Assembly (NCBI RefSeq): GCF_900155685.1 | Contig: NZ_LT732548.1 | Coordinates: 1,942,696-2,006,695 of the forward strand | Direction of reading: 5' to 3' | Length of the DNA stretch: 64,000 bases | From: Paenibacillus bouchesdurhonensis | Lineage (GTDB): Bacteria; Bacillota; Bacilli; Paenibacillales; Paenibacillaceae | Translations under genes and position numbers: made by a program | The notes under the pieces: generated by a model | The model's database searches: none | The model's input: the letters and a program-made list of their open reading frames with translations, nothing else | What the model was told of the DNA's origin: nothing | Part shown: piece after piece, positions 34,606 through 44,674 of the stretch | Numbering within the stretch: position 1 is the stretch's first letter | Layout: each line of letters opens with the position of its first letter

Positions 34606-36381
34606 ATGAGAGACAGCCGATTGCTGCGGAGACGCAGGATGATGTATATGGCGGCCTTGCTCTTAGGCATCGCCGTCATCGTTATAGTAGGAGTGATTAC
34701 GATGAGAGAGACGGACAGCGGCATGGCGGACGGAAAATACAACGGACGCGGGGGTACGTTCAAAAATCCGCTGATCGAGATGGACACCCCCGATCCTAGC
34801 GTTGTATACAAGGATGGATATTATTACATGACGTTCACCCATAACGGAACAGATGTCATGGTCATGAAATCCCGAACGATTGATTTCAAGCAGGCGGAGA
34901 AGAAGGTGGTCTGGTACCCGCCGATTGGAACGATGTACTCGGCGAACCTCTGGGCCCCGGAAATCCAATATATCCGCGGAAAATGGTACATTTATTTCGC
35001 GGCGGACGACGGACAGAATGAGAATCACCGGATGTACGCGCTGGAAGCGGTCGGTGAAGACCCGCTTGGCGAATACGAATTCAAAGGGCAAATTACGGAC
35101 GAGACAAATAAGTGGGCCATCGACGGCCTGGCGATGGAGCATGAAGGACAGTTGTATTTCGTCTGGTCTGGCTGGGAAGAGGACGTCAATGTTCGGCAGA
35201 ACACGTATATTGCGCCGATGAGCGATCCTGTGACGATCAGCGGGCCGAGGGTGCTGCTGTCCTCGCCGGATCAGGAATGGGAAATGGCTGGCGGCCCGCC
35301 CTACATTCAGGAAGGTCAAGCGATTCTATACCGGAATGGCCGCGTATTTATCGTGTATTCCGGTGCAGGAAGCTGGACGCCGTTCTACAGTCTTGGCCTG
35401 CTGGCGCTGAAAGAGGGCGGCAGCCCGCTTCAGCCGGAGGACTGGGAGAGATCAACTGAGCCGCTCATGACGATGGACGAGACCGCCGGCGTGTATGGCC
35501 CGGGGCATAATTCTTTTGTCAAGTCGCCGGACGGCACGGAGGATTGGATCGTCTACCACGGCACGACGAGCCCTACCGACGGCTGGAATAATCGCAAGGC
35601 CCGGGCGCAGCGCATCAGCTGGAATGAGCAGGGACTGCCGGAGTTCGGCAAACCGCTGTCCTTGGAGACGGCAATACCGCTGCCGTCGGGATCGGGCGTT
35701 ATCCGGGCCGAGCATGCTAATCGGGACGGAGACCGTATCAGCTTCGGAAAGGTTGCGGCAGCAGTCCCTGTGGAACTGCCCTTGTTAGTCCATTACAAGA
35801 ACGAGACGGGCGCCTCTCATACACTTGAGGTGTGGGTGGACGATTTCCAAGCGGGGTCGTTAAAGCTGCCTGCAATCCCCTCGGACAAGGTGGGTTATGC
35901 CTACGGACGCATTCGACTAGAAGCGGGAGGCGGCGAGCTGGTTCTGAAGGCGGCTGGGGCCGGCATTACAGATGATATCTTAGGCCAAATCCAAGCGATC
36001 GAGCTGACGAGATATGAAGCGGAGGCAGCATCCTCCGGCCTTAAAGATGCGGCAAACACTGATTTGTCCGCCTCCGGCGAGGGTGTGATGAGGCTGACAA
36101 GTGAGCGGGGTTCGTCGGTGACCTTCCGGCCGATTCATGTCCCAGAAGCCGGCAAATATCGCTTGATCCTCGGCGTCTCCAATCCCGGGGAAGGGGAGCG
36201 AACCCTCGAGTTCAATGTCAATGGCAGCAAAGGAGCGAAGCTGGCAGTTCCAGCAACGGGACGAAATATTTTTACAGAAGTTGTGTTTGAAGGAAAGCTG
36301 CGAAGAGGTGATAATGAAATTACAATCAAAGGGGCTTCGGGTGATTTGAGCCTCGATTATATGGACATTATCGCGGATTAG
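34606..36381 (+). CDS. GH43 family glycosidase with C-terminal CBM6/35-like domain, membrane-anchored
   Basis: The 591-residue protein has an Arg-rich start and one uncleaved-looking membrane helix (about residues 11-30), then a five-bladed GH43 propeller: catalytic base Asp in MDTPDPSVVYKDGYYYMTFT, pKa-setting Asp in WAIDGLAMEH, general acid Glu in YIQEGQAILYRNGR, with His in GPGHNSF. Residues about 470-590 form a carbohydrate-binding beta-sandwich (TRYEAEAASS, GKYRLILGVSNPGEG). GH43 enzymes are arabinofuranosidases, arabinanases or xylosidases; arabinan-type substrates fit the rest of the window. Start ATG 34606 follows GAGGTGA; GTG 34597 lies on that site. Confidence 0.88.
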   Translation: MRDSRLLRRRRMMYMAALLLGIAVIVIVGVITMRETDSGMADGKYNGRGGTFKNPLIEMDTPDPSVVYKDGYYYMTFTHNGTDVMVMKSRTIDFKQAEKKVVWYPPIGTMYSANLWAPEIQYIRGKWYIYFAADDGQNENHRMYALEAVGEDPLGEYEFKGQITDETNKWAIDGLAMEHEGQLYFVWSGWEEDVNVRQNTYIAPMSDPVTISGPRVLLSSPDQEWEMAGGPPYIQEGQAILYRNGRVFIVYSGAGSWTPFYSLGLLALKEGGSPLQPEDWERSTEPLMTMDETAGVYGPGHNSFVKSPDGTEDWIVYHGTTSPTDGWNNRKARAQRISWNEQGLPEFGKPLSLETAIPLPSGSGVIRAEHANRDGDRISFGKVAAAVPVELPLLVHYKNETGASHTLEVWVDDFQAGSLKLPAIPSDKVGYAYGRIRLEAGGGELVLKAAGAGITDDILGQIQAIELTRYEAEAASSGLKDAANTDLSASGEGVMRLTSERGSSVTFRPIHVPEAGKYRLILGVSNPGEGERTLEFNVNGSKGAKLAVPATGRNIFTEVVFEGKLRRGDNEITIKGASGDLSLDYMDIIAD

Positions 36382-36415
36382 ATTGTAACTTTCTGCGTTG
36401 TTAGGAGACGTGAAT

Positions 36416-37729
36416 ATGAAGAGACATCACTGGAGTAAATACCGCAGCAGAGCAACGATTGGATTTATCTCATGGATCGTACTTTTGCTATTGCTGTCTG
36501 GATGTACGGGACAGAACTCGGGAACGGCGCCGATATCGAAGCCTTCTCATGTTGTTCGCTTGGAATACTGGACGCCATTTAGCGGCGGAGATAACCAATT
36601 CATGACTCAAATGGTGGAACTATTCAACGAGGAGCATCCTGAAATCCAGGTGATTCAGAAAAATTCGCGTCTTGACGACTACTATTCTCGCTTGAAAACA
36701 GCCGTATTGTCCGGCAATGCGCCCGACGTAGCTATCGTCCATTCAACGATTATGCCTCAGTTCGTTCAGAACGGATATGTGGAGAAGCTGACGACGGAGG
36801 CTAAAGATATCGGCATCGATTGGAAACGCTTTAATCCGAATATTCTCCGCTCGGTCATGTATGAGGATGAATATTACGGAGTACCGCTTGACACGCATGC
36901 TCTGGTCATGTATTACAACAAAAATTGGCTGTCCAAAGCAGGGGTGCTGGATGAGGCGGGAAGGCCGGTGATTCCGAAGGGAGCGGCCGGATTCAAGTCT
37001 TTCCTGGAGCAAATTCGACGGACGGTTCCGTCCGATATCGCTCCTCTTGCCCAGCCGAGCACGCGAATCGATTCGGTCTGGTTATGGTGGAGCTTGTATA
37101 ACCAAATGGTGGATGGCGGGCAGTTCTACAGCGAAGACGGAACGGGGGTCGTGTTCAATAATTCTGCTTCTTTAACGGCACTGAGCTTCGTGAATGACCT
37201 GTACAAGGATGAACTGATTCCCCCCGATATCAACGATGCTTTCCAATTATTCTATGACGGAAAAGCGGCGGTGCTGATTACAGGCATGTGGGGAACGGGC
37301 GCTTTTGAGAAAACGCAGGGACTTCATTTCGGAGTCATTCCGATGCCGACATTATATGATCATCCCGCGGTGTGGGGAGATTCGCACAGCCTTTCCATTC
37401 CCAAGAAACGAGGGATGACGGAAGAGAAGAGAGAGGCGGTTCTGACTTTCGCGAACTGGATCGTAGGGCATGGTGATATGTGGGCCAAGGCAGGGCATGT
37501 TCCCAGCATGACCGAGCTCACAAGGTCTGAAGTGTTCAATGAACTCGAATATCGGAGCGATTATGCCGCTACCGCCAACTACGTTGCTTACTGGCCAAGA
37601 AACGCCAAACAGTGGAGCATTAACGAACGGATCATCAATGAATTCGAGAGAATGATCTACGGGTACCAAACGCCGGAGGAAGCGCTCGATGCAGCCGTTA
37701 AGAAAATCAATGCGGATTTGCGCAAGTGA
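36416..37729 (+). CDS. second sugar-binding lipoprotein, adjacent to the sensor kinase
   Basis: The 437-residue protein has a long basic N-terminus, a hydrophobic core and lipobox LLSGC (Cys about residue 30), then a type-1 solute-binding domain (LEYWTPFSGGDNQFMTQMVE, YGVPLDTHALVMYYNKNWL). It resembles the protein at 31325 in plan (W-PFSG-D--FM, then PLD-H--VMYYNK). No permease follows; instead the histidine kinase starts 9 bp later. It may either be a second receptor for the same permeases or an input protein for the kinase. Start ATG 36416 has AGGAGA upstream. Confidence 0.87.
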   Translation: MKRHHWSKYRSRATIGFISWIVLLLLLSGCTGQNSGTAPISKPSHVVRLEYWTPFSGGDNQFMTQMVELFNEEHPEIQVIQKNSRLDDYYSRLKTAVLSGNAPDVAIVHSTIMPQFVQNGYVEKLTTEAKDIGIDWKRFNPNILRSVMYEDEYYGVPLDTHALVMYYNKNWLSKAGVLDEAGRPVIPKGAAGFKSFLEQIRRTVPSDIAPLAQPSTRIDSVWLWWSLYNQMVDGGQFYSEDGTGVVFNNSASLTALSFVNDLYKDELIPPDINDAFQLFYDGKAAVLITGMWGTGAFEKTQGLHFGVIPMPTLYDHPAVWGDSHSLSIPKKRGMTEEKREAVLTFANWIVGHGDMWAKAGHVPSMTELTRSEVFNELEYRSDYAATANYVAYWPRNAKQWSINERIINEFERMIYGYQTPEEALDAAVKKINADLRK

Positions 37730-37738
37730 GGGACAGCT

Positions 37739-39571
37739 ATGATGAGACTACGACGAGCAATACAATGGCTCAGAAATTTGAAGCTGGCACAGAAATTGAT
37801 CCTCATAAATTCCGTGCTGATCGTGATTCCGCTTGGAGCGCTTGGCGTCTATGCGTTTTCCAGCTTTCGGGGGACGCTTGAAACCAACGTAGGCGAATCC
37901 CAGCTGCAGACGATGAAGCAGGTTACGCTCAATATCGACACCTATATGGAGGAATTAAACCGATTGTCGCTGATGCCCTATCAGTATCAGGATATCCTCG
38001 ATTATTTGGCATCGGAAAGAAAACCCGGCGCATCCCTTGGTTTGGAAGAAATCAGTTTGCTTAATAACTTCGTATCCAAGGTATTTCTGAATGGACGAAT
38101 CGATATTATGGGCGTTTCGCTTTATGGCTCCAAAGGAGCGTCCTATGTCGTCATGCCGGAGAGCCAATATGTTACGACATATAAGCTGGATGAGGATGCG
38201 GAATGGATAAAGGAAGCACAGGGGCAGTTCGGAGAGCCGATCTTTCTGACGACCCATGAGCTGAAGTCTACGAGCGGCTCGGTCTACGAGGTATTTTCCA
38301 TTGTAAGAGAGCTGCGCAGCTTTGATAGCGGGAAGCCGCTAGGCTATGTCGTGCTTGACGTCGATCCGGCGGTCGTAGGGCAAATTTTGGCACAGGTGCA
38401 GCTTGGGCGCAGGGAATCTCTTTATATTACGAATTCAAAAGGGGACCTCGTCATCCGCAAAGGCTCCGTTGTTCCAGAGGTTGACGGCGCGGTTACCCCG
38501 TTCCGCGGGGAAGGTGTGACTCATCTGGAGGCGGACGGCGAACGGTTGCTTGTCTCTTATGCCACGTCCGAGCTGACGCAGTGGACGACTGTCGGGGCTG
38601 TGCCGGTCTCCGAATTGATGCAGGACAGCCTGCAGGTTCGCAACTCGATTACGATTATGGGAATCATTTGCGTGGGGCTAGCGATGCTATTCTCGGTATT
38701 TACGGCATACCGGATTACGCTGCCGATCCGCAAACTGAGCCGTTTGATGAAAAAGGTAGAGAAGGGCCAGCTTGAGGTGGCCTTTCCTGTGAATCAATGG
38801 GATGAGGTAGGGCAGCTTGGGAGCGCATTCAATAAAATGGTGTCTCGATTAAGCGAGCTGGGCTACCTGCTCTATGAAACTGAAATTCGGGAGAAGGACG
38901 CGCAGATCGCTGCGCTGCAGAGCAAGATCAACCCCCATTTTCTCTACAATACGCTCGGATCGATCAGTATGTATGCCGAACTGGAGGGAAGCAAAGAAAT
39001 TACAACGATGACGAATAACTTAAGCCGTATTCTGAGGTACTCTTTAAATGCCCACCAGTCAGGGGTCGTTCTGAAAGACGAGATCGAGCATATTCGGCGC
39101 TATATGGCGATTCAGAAGCTGCGTTACGATGAGCGGCTGCATTTCAAGCTCGAGATCGCAGCGGAGGCGTTGGACTGCGCCGTCATTCCGCTTATGATTC
39201 AGCCGATCGTTGAGAATTCCTTCAAGCATGGGCTGGACAAAGGGATAGGCGAGGGACGGATCTCCCTAACCGGAGAAATTCAAGAAGGGCTGCTAAGGCT
39301 GACTGTGGAGGATGACGGAATCGGCTTAACTACTACGCAGCTGGATCATATCCGGCGCCAGCTTGCCTATTCCCGCGATCTCGGCGGGGAGACGGGCAAC
39401 GGACTTCTCAATGTGCATCGTCGCATTGTGCTTTGTTACGGCGAAAGATACGGCCTTACTATCGATAGTATGCCTTACCAAGGGGTTCGCGTCACCTTGG
39501 CGATCCCGGCCAAGCATATGTCAACGAATGAGGAGAATCAGGAATCGGCTGTTTTTCATTCCACATCATGA
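37739..39571 (+). CDS. YesM-type sensor histidine kinase
   Basis: The 610-residue protein has transmembrane helix 1 (about 21-43), a large extracytoplasmic Cache-like sensor, helix 2 (about 295-317), HAMP (YRITLPIRKLSRLMKKVEKG), a His_kinase domain with phospho-acceptor His in INPHFLYNTLGSISMYAE, and a GHKL ATPase domain (QPIVENSFKHG, VEDDGIGL, GNGLLNVHRRI). It probably senses a sugar, perhaps through the neighbouring lipoprotein, and phosphorylates the response regulator 23 bp downstream. Confidence 0.93.
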   Translation: MMRLRRAIQWLRNLKLAQKLILINSVLIVIPLGALGVYAFSSFRGTLETNVGESQLQTMKQVTLNIDTYMEELNRLSLMPYQYQDILDYLASERKPGASLGLEEISLLNNFVSKVFLNGRIDIMGVSLYGSKGASYVVMPESQYVTTYKLDEDAEWIKEAQGQFGEPIFLTTHELKSTSGSVYEVFSIVRELRSFDSGKPLGYVVLDVDPAVVGQILAQVQLGRRESLYITNSKGDLVIRKGSVVPEVDGAVTPFRGEGVTHLEADGERLLVSYATSELTQWTTVGAVPVSELMQDSLQVRNSITIMGIICVGLAMLFSVFTAYRITLPIRKLSRLMKKVEKGQLEVAFPVNQWDEVGQLGSAFNKMVSRLSELGYLLYETEIREKDAQIAALQSKINPHFLYNTLGSISMYAELEGSKEITTMTNNLSRILRYSLNAHQSGVVLKDEIEHIRRYMAIQKLRYDERLHFKLEIAAEALDCAVIPLMIQPIVENSFKHGLDKGIGEGRISLTGEIQEGLLRLTVEDDGIGLTTTQLDHIRRQLAYSRDLGGETGNGLLNVHRRIVLCYGERYGLTIDSMPYQGVRVTLAIPAKHMSTNEENQESAVFHSTS

Positions 39572-39593
39572 GCTAGCTAAGGAGGAACATCTT

Positions 39594-41228
39594 ATGCCAA
39601 AAATTCTGATCGTCGATGATGAGAAGATATTTCGCAAGGGGCTGCGGGCTATGATTACGTCCTTAGATCCGGAATGGGAGGTCGTAGGCGACGCTTCCGA
39701 CGGCTATGAGGCTCTGGATCGCGCAGAGGTGCTGCAGCCCGATGTTATATTAACCGATATCCGCATGCCGCGGATGGACGGCATTGCATTGCAGCGGGTC
39801 GTGAAGGAGCGGTTCCCGCAGATAGAATGTGTTGTAGTCAGCGGATATGAAGATTTTACTTATGCGCTCCAGTCGATGAGATACGGGGCCAAGGATTATT
39901 TAATGAAGCCGGTAGAGCGGAGCGAGCTGGGGCGGATTCTTGGCAAGCTGAAGGAGGAGACGGCTAAGCGGGGAAGCTCTTCGGCGGCGAGGTTTGATCG
40001 GGAGGAGAACGAGCTTATCCGCCGACATGTCAGCGAGTCCGTTATTGCGGGATTGATGCGGGGGAAGGTACAGCAGCATCATGTGGATTTGCTGCGCAAG
40101 ATCGGCGTTGATTTCGATCAGCCTTATTATTGCTGTTTATTGATTAAGCTCGACAAGGGCTCCATAGGCTCAGAGCGGTATTTAAAGGCCGATCCCTCGT
40201 TGTTCCAGCTCTATATCCGCCAGTTCGTGCAGGAAATGGTCAACAGACGGATGAAGGGCTACAGCCTTGTCCTCTCTGATTCCGAGGTCGCAGCCATCGT
40301 CAATTTGAACAGCAATGACAGCCTTGAATTGATTGAACTGGCCGAGTCGATTCGTCGACAGATTACCTCATTATCGAATCTCACCGTAACGATCGGTGTC
40401 GGCCGGATGGCCGAAGGGGTCAACTCGATCTCGGACTCTTACCGGGATGCCGAAATCAGCCTGCTATACCGTTTGATCGTTGGGGGCGACAAGGTGCTTC
40501 ATTATGATGCGATCCGCCGGGATCATGATTTATATCTTGAAGTCGATACCGAGTCCTGGGGAGAGATGGAGCGTGCCGTTCTGGAAGGACGGGCGGAGGA
40601 AGCCGCCAGACACGTGGAATCGGAGATCGGCAGATTGTGCCGGCAAGCGACGAGCCCTGAACTCATTTACCAGAAAATATGCAAGCTGCTCATCCATTTC
40701 TACGAAGCGGCCGAGAAGCTGAATTTGACTAAGGCATGGCTGAGCGAGCGCGATATTCGCAGCCTCATATTCGATGTGTGCTCGATAACGTCAAGCGAAG
40801 AGCTGATGATCGAATGCCGTATGTTGCTGACGGGGCTGGCTGGCTGTATCGCCGAGTCCAGGCTCGAAATCGAGCATGATCCGGTGGATCAGGCGCTGCA
40901 GTATTTGGATTCTAACTTCCATAAGCCAATTACATTGAACGAGGTAGCGGGGCAGGTGCATTTAAATCCGGCTTACTTCAGCTCATTGTTCAAGCAGCGT
41001 ACAGGCACTACCTTCGTAGAACGATTGACGGCGATTCGGATTGAAGAGGCGAAGCGGCGGCTTATGGATACCGACGATATTATTGCGGCCATCGCCGAGG
41101 AGACCGGATTTCCGAATTTGCGACATTTTTACCGCGTGTTCAAGCGGGAGGCTAAGCTTTCCCCGAAGGATTACCGCCGGAGATTCCGCACTGGAATGCC
41201 GGATCAGCAATGCAGCGATCACGGATGA
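39594..41228 (+). CDS. YesN-type response regulator with AraC output domain
   Basis: The 544-residue protein has a receiver domain (1-120: ILIVDDEKIFRKGLRAMI, phospho-Asp in DVILTDIRMPRMDG at about 55, switch Ser in VVVSGYEDF, Lys in DYLMKPVE), a long helical linker, and a C-terminal AraC double HTH (about 440-540: ITLNEVAGQVHLNPAYFSSL, IIAAIAEETGFPNLRHFYRV). It should activate the transport and GH genes of this locus. AAGGAGGAAC precedes ATG 39594; the longer frame from 39363 lies in the kinase gene and is rejected. Confidence 0.93.
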   Translation: MPKILIVDDEKIFRKGLRAMITSLDPEWEVVGDASDGYEALDRAEVLQPDVILTDIRMPRMDGIALQRVVKERFPQIECVVVSGYEDFTYALQSMRYGAKDYLMKPVERSELGRILGKLKEETAKRGSSSAARFDREENELIRRHVSESVIAGLMRGKVQQHHVDLLRKIGVDFDQPYYCCLLIKLDKGSIGSERYLKADPSLFQLYIRQFVQEMVNRRMKGYSLVLSDSEVAAIVNLNSNDSLELIELAESIRRQITSLSNLTVTIGVGRMAEGVNSISDSYRDAEISLLYRLIVGGDKVLHYDAIRRDHDLYLEVDTESWGEMERAVLEGRAEEAARHVESEIGRLCRQATSPELIYQKICKLLIHFYEAAEKLNLTKAWLSERDIRSLIFDVCSITSSEELMIECRMLLTGLAGCIAESRLEIEHDPVDQALQYLDSNFHKPITLNEVAGQVHLNPAYFSSLFKQRTGTTFVERLTAIRIEEAKRRLMDTDDIIAAIAEETGFPNLRHFYRVFKREAKLSPKDYRRRFRTGMPDQQCSDHG

Positions 41229-41288
41229 CTGTATGGATTCTGGCATGACGCGATGAATATAACTTAAACTAACAGGAGGAATGAGTCA

Positions 41289-43076
41289 GTGACTAACATC
41301 CATAACAATAAATCGGTTCCGCGTGAGGAATACCCAAGACCGCAATTTGTTCGTGCTGATTGGCTGAATTTAAACGGGGAGTGGGAATTCTCCTTCGATG
41401 ATGATCGAATCGGAGAGCAGGAAAAATGGTATGGGAATGATTTTCAGGCTCCATATCCGCATTCGATCATAGTTCCCTTTGTGTTCCAAAGCAAGCTGAG
41501 CGGTATCGGCAACCCGGAGTTCCACGATGTTGTATGGTATCGCCGAAGCTTCGATTTACCAGAAGCGTGGAGCGGTAAACGGATTGTGCTTCATTTCGGA
41601 GCGGTCGATTACCTAGCGAAGGTATGGGTTAACGGTCAACTGGCCGCGGTTCACGAAGGTGGGCACACGCCGTTCCAGGCCGACATTACGAGTTTACTCG
41701 TTGCCGGAGTCCAGACGATCACTGTCCGAGCGGAGGATTTCAGCAGGGACATCACGCTGCCGCGGGGCAAGCAGTATTGGCTGGAAGATTCGGCGAGTAT
41801 TTTCTATACGCGAACTACGGGAATTTGGCAGACGGTGTGGCTTGAGCCCGTAGATCAGGTGCATCTGAAACGAGTCGCCCTAACTCCGGATATCGACCGG
41901 AATGAAATCCAAGTGCATACCTTTGCAAATGGCGTGCAGAACGAAAGCGAGTTGGAGCTCGAGGTCACGGTGTCTTTTCAAGGGGAACGGATTGCATGCG
42001 ATCGCTACAAATTGCTTCGCCCGGAGGAGAAGCGCAGCATTCATCTCCATGATTTCGCGGAGCATGGGCTTGGACGGCAGTGGTCGCCGGAGCATCCGAA
42101 TCTGTACGATATTTCGTTCAAGCTGGTTGTTGGCGACCGCGTATTGGATGAGGTGAACAGCTATTTCGGCATGCGGAAAGTGTCTATCGAAAATGGAAAG
42201 CTGTGCTTGAACAACCGCCCGTATTATCAACGGCTTGTATTGGATCAGGGATATTTTGAGGAAGGCATTCTCACCGCGCCAAGCGACGACGATTTGAAGC
42301 GGGACGTCGAGCTTGCCAAAGAAATGGGCTTCAATGGCGTGCGCAAGCATCAGAAGATGGAGGATCCTCGCTTCCTGTATTGGTGTGATCAAATCGGCAT
42401 GCTTGTATGGGGCGAAGCTGCTAATGCCTATGCTTACTCCGAGAACTATGTGCGCCAGTTTACGAGCGAATGGCAGGAGATCATTCAGCGGGATTACAAC
42501 CACCCTTGTATCGTAACCTGGGTACCGCTGAATGAGAGCTGGGGAATTCCGAATGTGCAGATTGATGCGAAGCAGCAGCAGCACGGCCTCGCCATGTATC
42601 ATCTAACGAAGTCGCTTGATCAAACGCGGCCTGTCGTGTATAACGACGGCTGGGAGCATATGACGACGGATCTGGTGACCATCCATGATTATGAGAGCCG
42701 CCGCGAGATCCTGGAAGCCAGATACGAAACAGTAGAATCCACGCTTGAAGCCATGCCAGCGAATCGCCGCATCTTCGTGGGCGGAGCAGCTTATACCGGC
42801 CAGCCGATTCTTGTGACAGAATTCGGCGGCATTGCCTTCAAGGCGAGTGAATGGGAAGGCTGGGGATACTCAGGCGCGGATAGTGAAGAGGACTATATAG
42901 AACGGCTTAAGGATGTCGTTGAGCCGATGTATTCCTCTTCCGTAGTACAAGGTTTTTGCTATACTCAGCTGACGGATGTCGAGCAGGAAATTAACGGGCT
43001 TCTGACGTATAACAGACAGCCAAAAGCTCCATTAGAGCAAATTCGGCAAATTATTATGGGTGCCCGGCGGGATTGA
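41289..43076 (+). CDS. GH2 family glycosidase (beta-galactosidase or beta-glucuronidase like)
   Basis: The 595-residue protein has the three GH2 parts: sugar-binding jelly roll (about 20-190: PRPQFVRADWLNLNGEWEFS, VVWYRRSFDLPEAW), an Ig-like domain (about 190-285) and a TIM barrel (about 290-590) with acid/base Glu in WVPLNESWG and nucleophile Glu in PILVTEFGGIAF. It is shorter than LacZ and has no signal peptide, so it is cytosolic. The start is GTG 41289 after AGGAGGA; the ATG at 41281 stops at once. It is the last gene of the locus, before a strong terminator. The linkage cut cannot be told from sequence. Confidence 0.88.
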   Translation: MTNIHNNKSVPREEYPRPQFVRADWLNLNGEWEFSFDDDRIGEQEKWYGNDFQAPYPHSIIVPFVFQSKLSGIGNPEFHDVVWYRRSFDLPEAWSGKRIVLHFGAVDYLAKVWVNGQLAAVHEGGHTPFQADITSLLVAGVQTITVRAEDFSRDITLPRGKQYWLEDSASIFYTRTTGIWQTVWLEPVDQVHLKRVALTPDIDRNEIQVHTFANGVQNESELELEVTVSFQGERIACDRYKLLRPEEKRSIHLHDFAEHGLGRQWSPEHPNLYDISFKLVVGDRVLDEVNSYFGMRKVSIENGKLCLNNRPYYQRLVLDQGYFEEGILTAPSDDDLKRDVELAKEMGFNGVRKHQKMEDPRFLYWCDQIGMLVWGEAANAYAYSENYVRQFTSEWQEIIQRDYNHPCIVTWVPLNESWGIPNVQIDAKQQQHGLAMYHLTKSLDQTRPVVYNDGWEHMTTDLVTIHDYESRREILEARYETVESTLEAMPANRRIFVGGAAYTGQPILVTEFGGIAFKASEWEGWGYSGADSEEDYIERLKDVVEPMYSSSVVQGFCYTQLTDVEQEINGLLTYNRQPKAPLEQIRQIIMGARRD

Positions 43077-43119
43077 TTCTTTGGATTAAGCCAACTTAAT
43101 AGGCGGGTTTGGAAGCTAG

Positions 43120-43154
43120 AGCTGGCGCAGGATTGAACTGCGCCAGCTTTTGTT
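43120..43154 (+). terminator. terminator of the GH43/GH2 sugar locus
   Basis: AGCTGGCGCAG (43120-43130) and CTGCGCCAGCT (43138-43148) form a perfect 11-bp stem with a 7-nt loop, followed by TTTGTTG. Confidence 0.9.
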
Positions 43155-43365
43155 GAATACCTGGCATAGTTGAAATCTGCAGGAAGCTTTATATGCTTAA
43201 TAAATAGCTGTATAATTTAATTGGAGAATTTCCAAGTATCGCAAGTGAACAGAGCAAGCAGAGCATATCAATCATCGAGTAGTAGCGCTTGGCCTATTTC
43301 CGCCTTGTCGGATTCCAGTATCTTTACAGTCAGCCAGGAGCATACTTCAATCAAAGGAGAATATC

Positions 43366-44181
43366 ATGAAAATTTCTGTTTTTTACAATCATGTTCTGAC
43401 AGCGAGCGAACAAACAGGAATGAGCGTAGAGCAAGTGCTAAGTCGGGTGCGCGGGTTCGGCATCGAAGCGGTCGAGCTTGATCTTGATGAGGTTAAGCCA
43501 AATAAAGTTGAGATGAAGAAGCAGCTTCAGGGTGCGGACATTTCTGTGGCTTCCATGTATGCATTTTTTGATTTTGGCAAAGTTCCGGATGCTGAGCCTG
43601 GATTTCGTTTTATTGATACGGCCGAATATTTAGGCGCTGCTAAAGTACTGGTTATTCCTGGTTTCATTGATGAAAGGGAAGAAGCCAAGGAGCGGGAAAT
43701 TGCCTTGAATCGTATGGTCGGCGTACTGCGGGATATGTGTGATTATGCCGAGCAGAAGAAAATAGTTGTTACGATGGAGGATTTTGACGACGCTCGCGCA
43801 CCTTTCTCTTCCTCGGATGAATTGCTTTGGTTCATGGAGCAGGTTCCGAAGCTTCGCTGCACTTTCGATACAGGTAATTTTATTTATCGCGGGGAAAATG
43901 AATTAGATGCTTTCGAGAAGCTTAAGGATAAGATCGTTCATGTTCATTGCAAAGACCGTTCGCTGGACGCACAAAGCGGAGGAACGCCAAAAATAAGTAC
44001 AAATGGAACAAAGTTATTCCCTTCTCCAGTAGGATATGGCTGTATTCCTATGGAGGAAATCATCCATCGGCTAATCGCTAGCGGTTACAGCGACACTATG
44101 GCGATCGAGCACTTCGATGCAGTGGATGAACTGGCCTATATGCAAAAATCAGCTGAATGGCTCGGGGACAGGCTGAACTAG
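43366..44181 (+). CDS. sugar phosphate isomerase/epimerase-like TIM barrel protein
   Basis: The 271-residue protein belongs to the AP endonuclease 2 / xylose isomerase-like TIM-barrel superfamily: GFGIEAVELDLDEVK, VLVIPGFIDE, TMEDFDD (metal-ligand Glu and Asp), FDTGNFIYRGENELDAFEKL, HVHCKDRS and MAIEHFDA. Such proteins isomerise or epimerise sugars or inositols. AAAGGAGA precedes the ATG. It is a single-gene unit with its own terminator. Confidence 0.82.
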   Translation: MKISVFYNHVLTASEQTGMSVEQVLSRVRGFGIEAVELDLDEVKPNKVEMKKQLQGADISVASMYAFFDFGKVPDAEPGFRFIDTAEYLGAAKVLVIPGFIDEREEAKEREIALNRMVGVLRDMCDYAEQKKIVVTMEDFDDARAPFSSSDELLWFMEQVPKLRCTFDTGNFIYRGENELDAFEKLKDKIVHVHCKDRSLDAQSGGTPKISTNGTKLFPSPVGYGCIPMEEIIHRLIASGYSDTMAIEHFDAVDELAYMQKSAEWLGDRLN

Positions 44182-44221
44182 TTGAGAACCATATTTTTGC
44201 AATAACCATAAACTACATCAT

Positions 44222-44260
44222 AAAAAATAGTTGTCGAGAATTTCTCGACAGCTATTTTTT
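44222..44260 (+). terminator. terminator after the TIM-barrel gene
   Basis: AAAAAATAG (44222-44230) pairs with CTATTTTTT (44252-44260) and TGTCGAGA (44232-44239) with TCTCGACA (44243-44250), giving one long stem with a 3-nt loop and a T-tract. Confidence 0.9.
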
Positions 44261-44392
44261 TTACCTGTTCAGCATAGGAGTCATTTCTAAATTGTTTCGC
44301 CCCTCGAATCGATTTGGAAAAATAATTAGTTATTATGAGTATAATTGAGTATAATTGAATACAAACCAATGTTCTATAGAGGAGATATTTCT

Positions 44393-44581
44393 ATGGATTC
44401 GGAGATCGAGATCATGACGATAGCTCAGGTTGCAAATTATTTGCAGCTTAGTGAGGTAACAACCTATAAGATGGTGAACGAGGGAGTCATTCCGGCTTTT
44501 AAAATCGGCAGGCATTGGAGGGTCAAGAGGAGTGATCTGTTTGATCTGATTGAACGGTTGAAACATGGTGAAAAACTATAG
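44393..44581 (+). CDS. excisionase-like helix-turn-helix protein
   Basis: The 62-residue protein is a single MerR-like winged helix of the excisionase family (HTH_17): MTIAQVANYLQLSEVTTYKM followed by GVIPAFKIGRHWRVKRSDL. Such stand-alone proteins are common in Firmicutes and need not belong to a phage; no integrase is nearby. AGGAGAT precedes ATG 44393; an in-frame ATG at 44336-44345 region has no ribosome site. Two TATAAT decamers (44340 and 44350) lie upstream. Confidence 0.82.
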   Translation: MDSEIEIMTIAQVANYLQLSEVTTYKMVNEGVIPAFKIGRHWRVKRSDLFDLIERLKHGEKL

Positions 44582-44674
44582 AGAGTATCTAAATTATAGA
44601 GAGCCATACAATACTATCATAAAGTCCGGCCCGACAGGTGACCGGTATTTTGCAAGAGAGGAATTAAGCACATA

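Noticed and set aside
44393..44581. Prophage or integrative element marker
   Set aside because: A lone excisionase-like HTH gene with no integrase, attachment repeat or phage gene around it.
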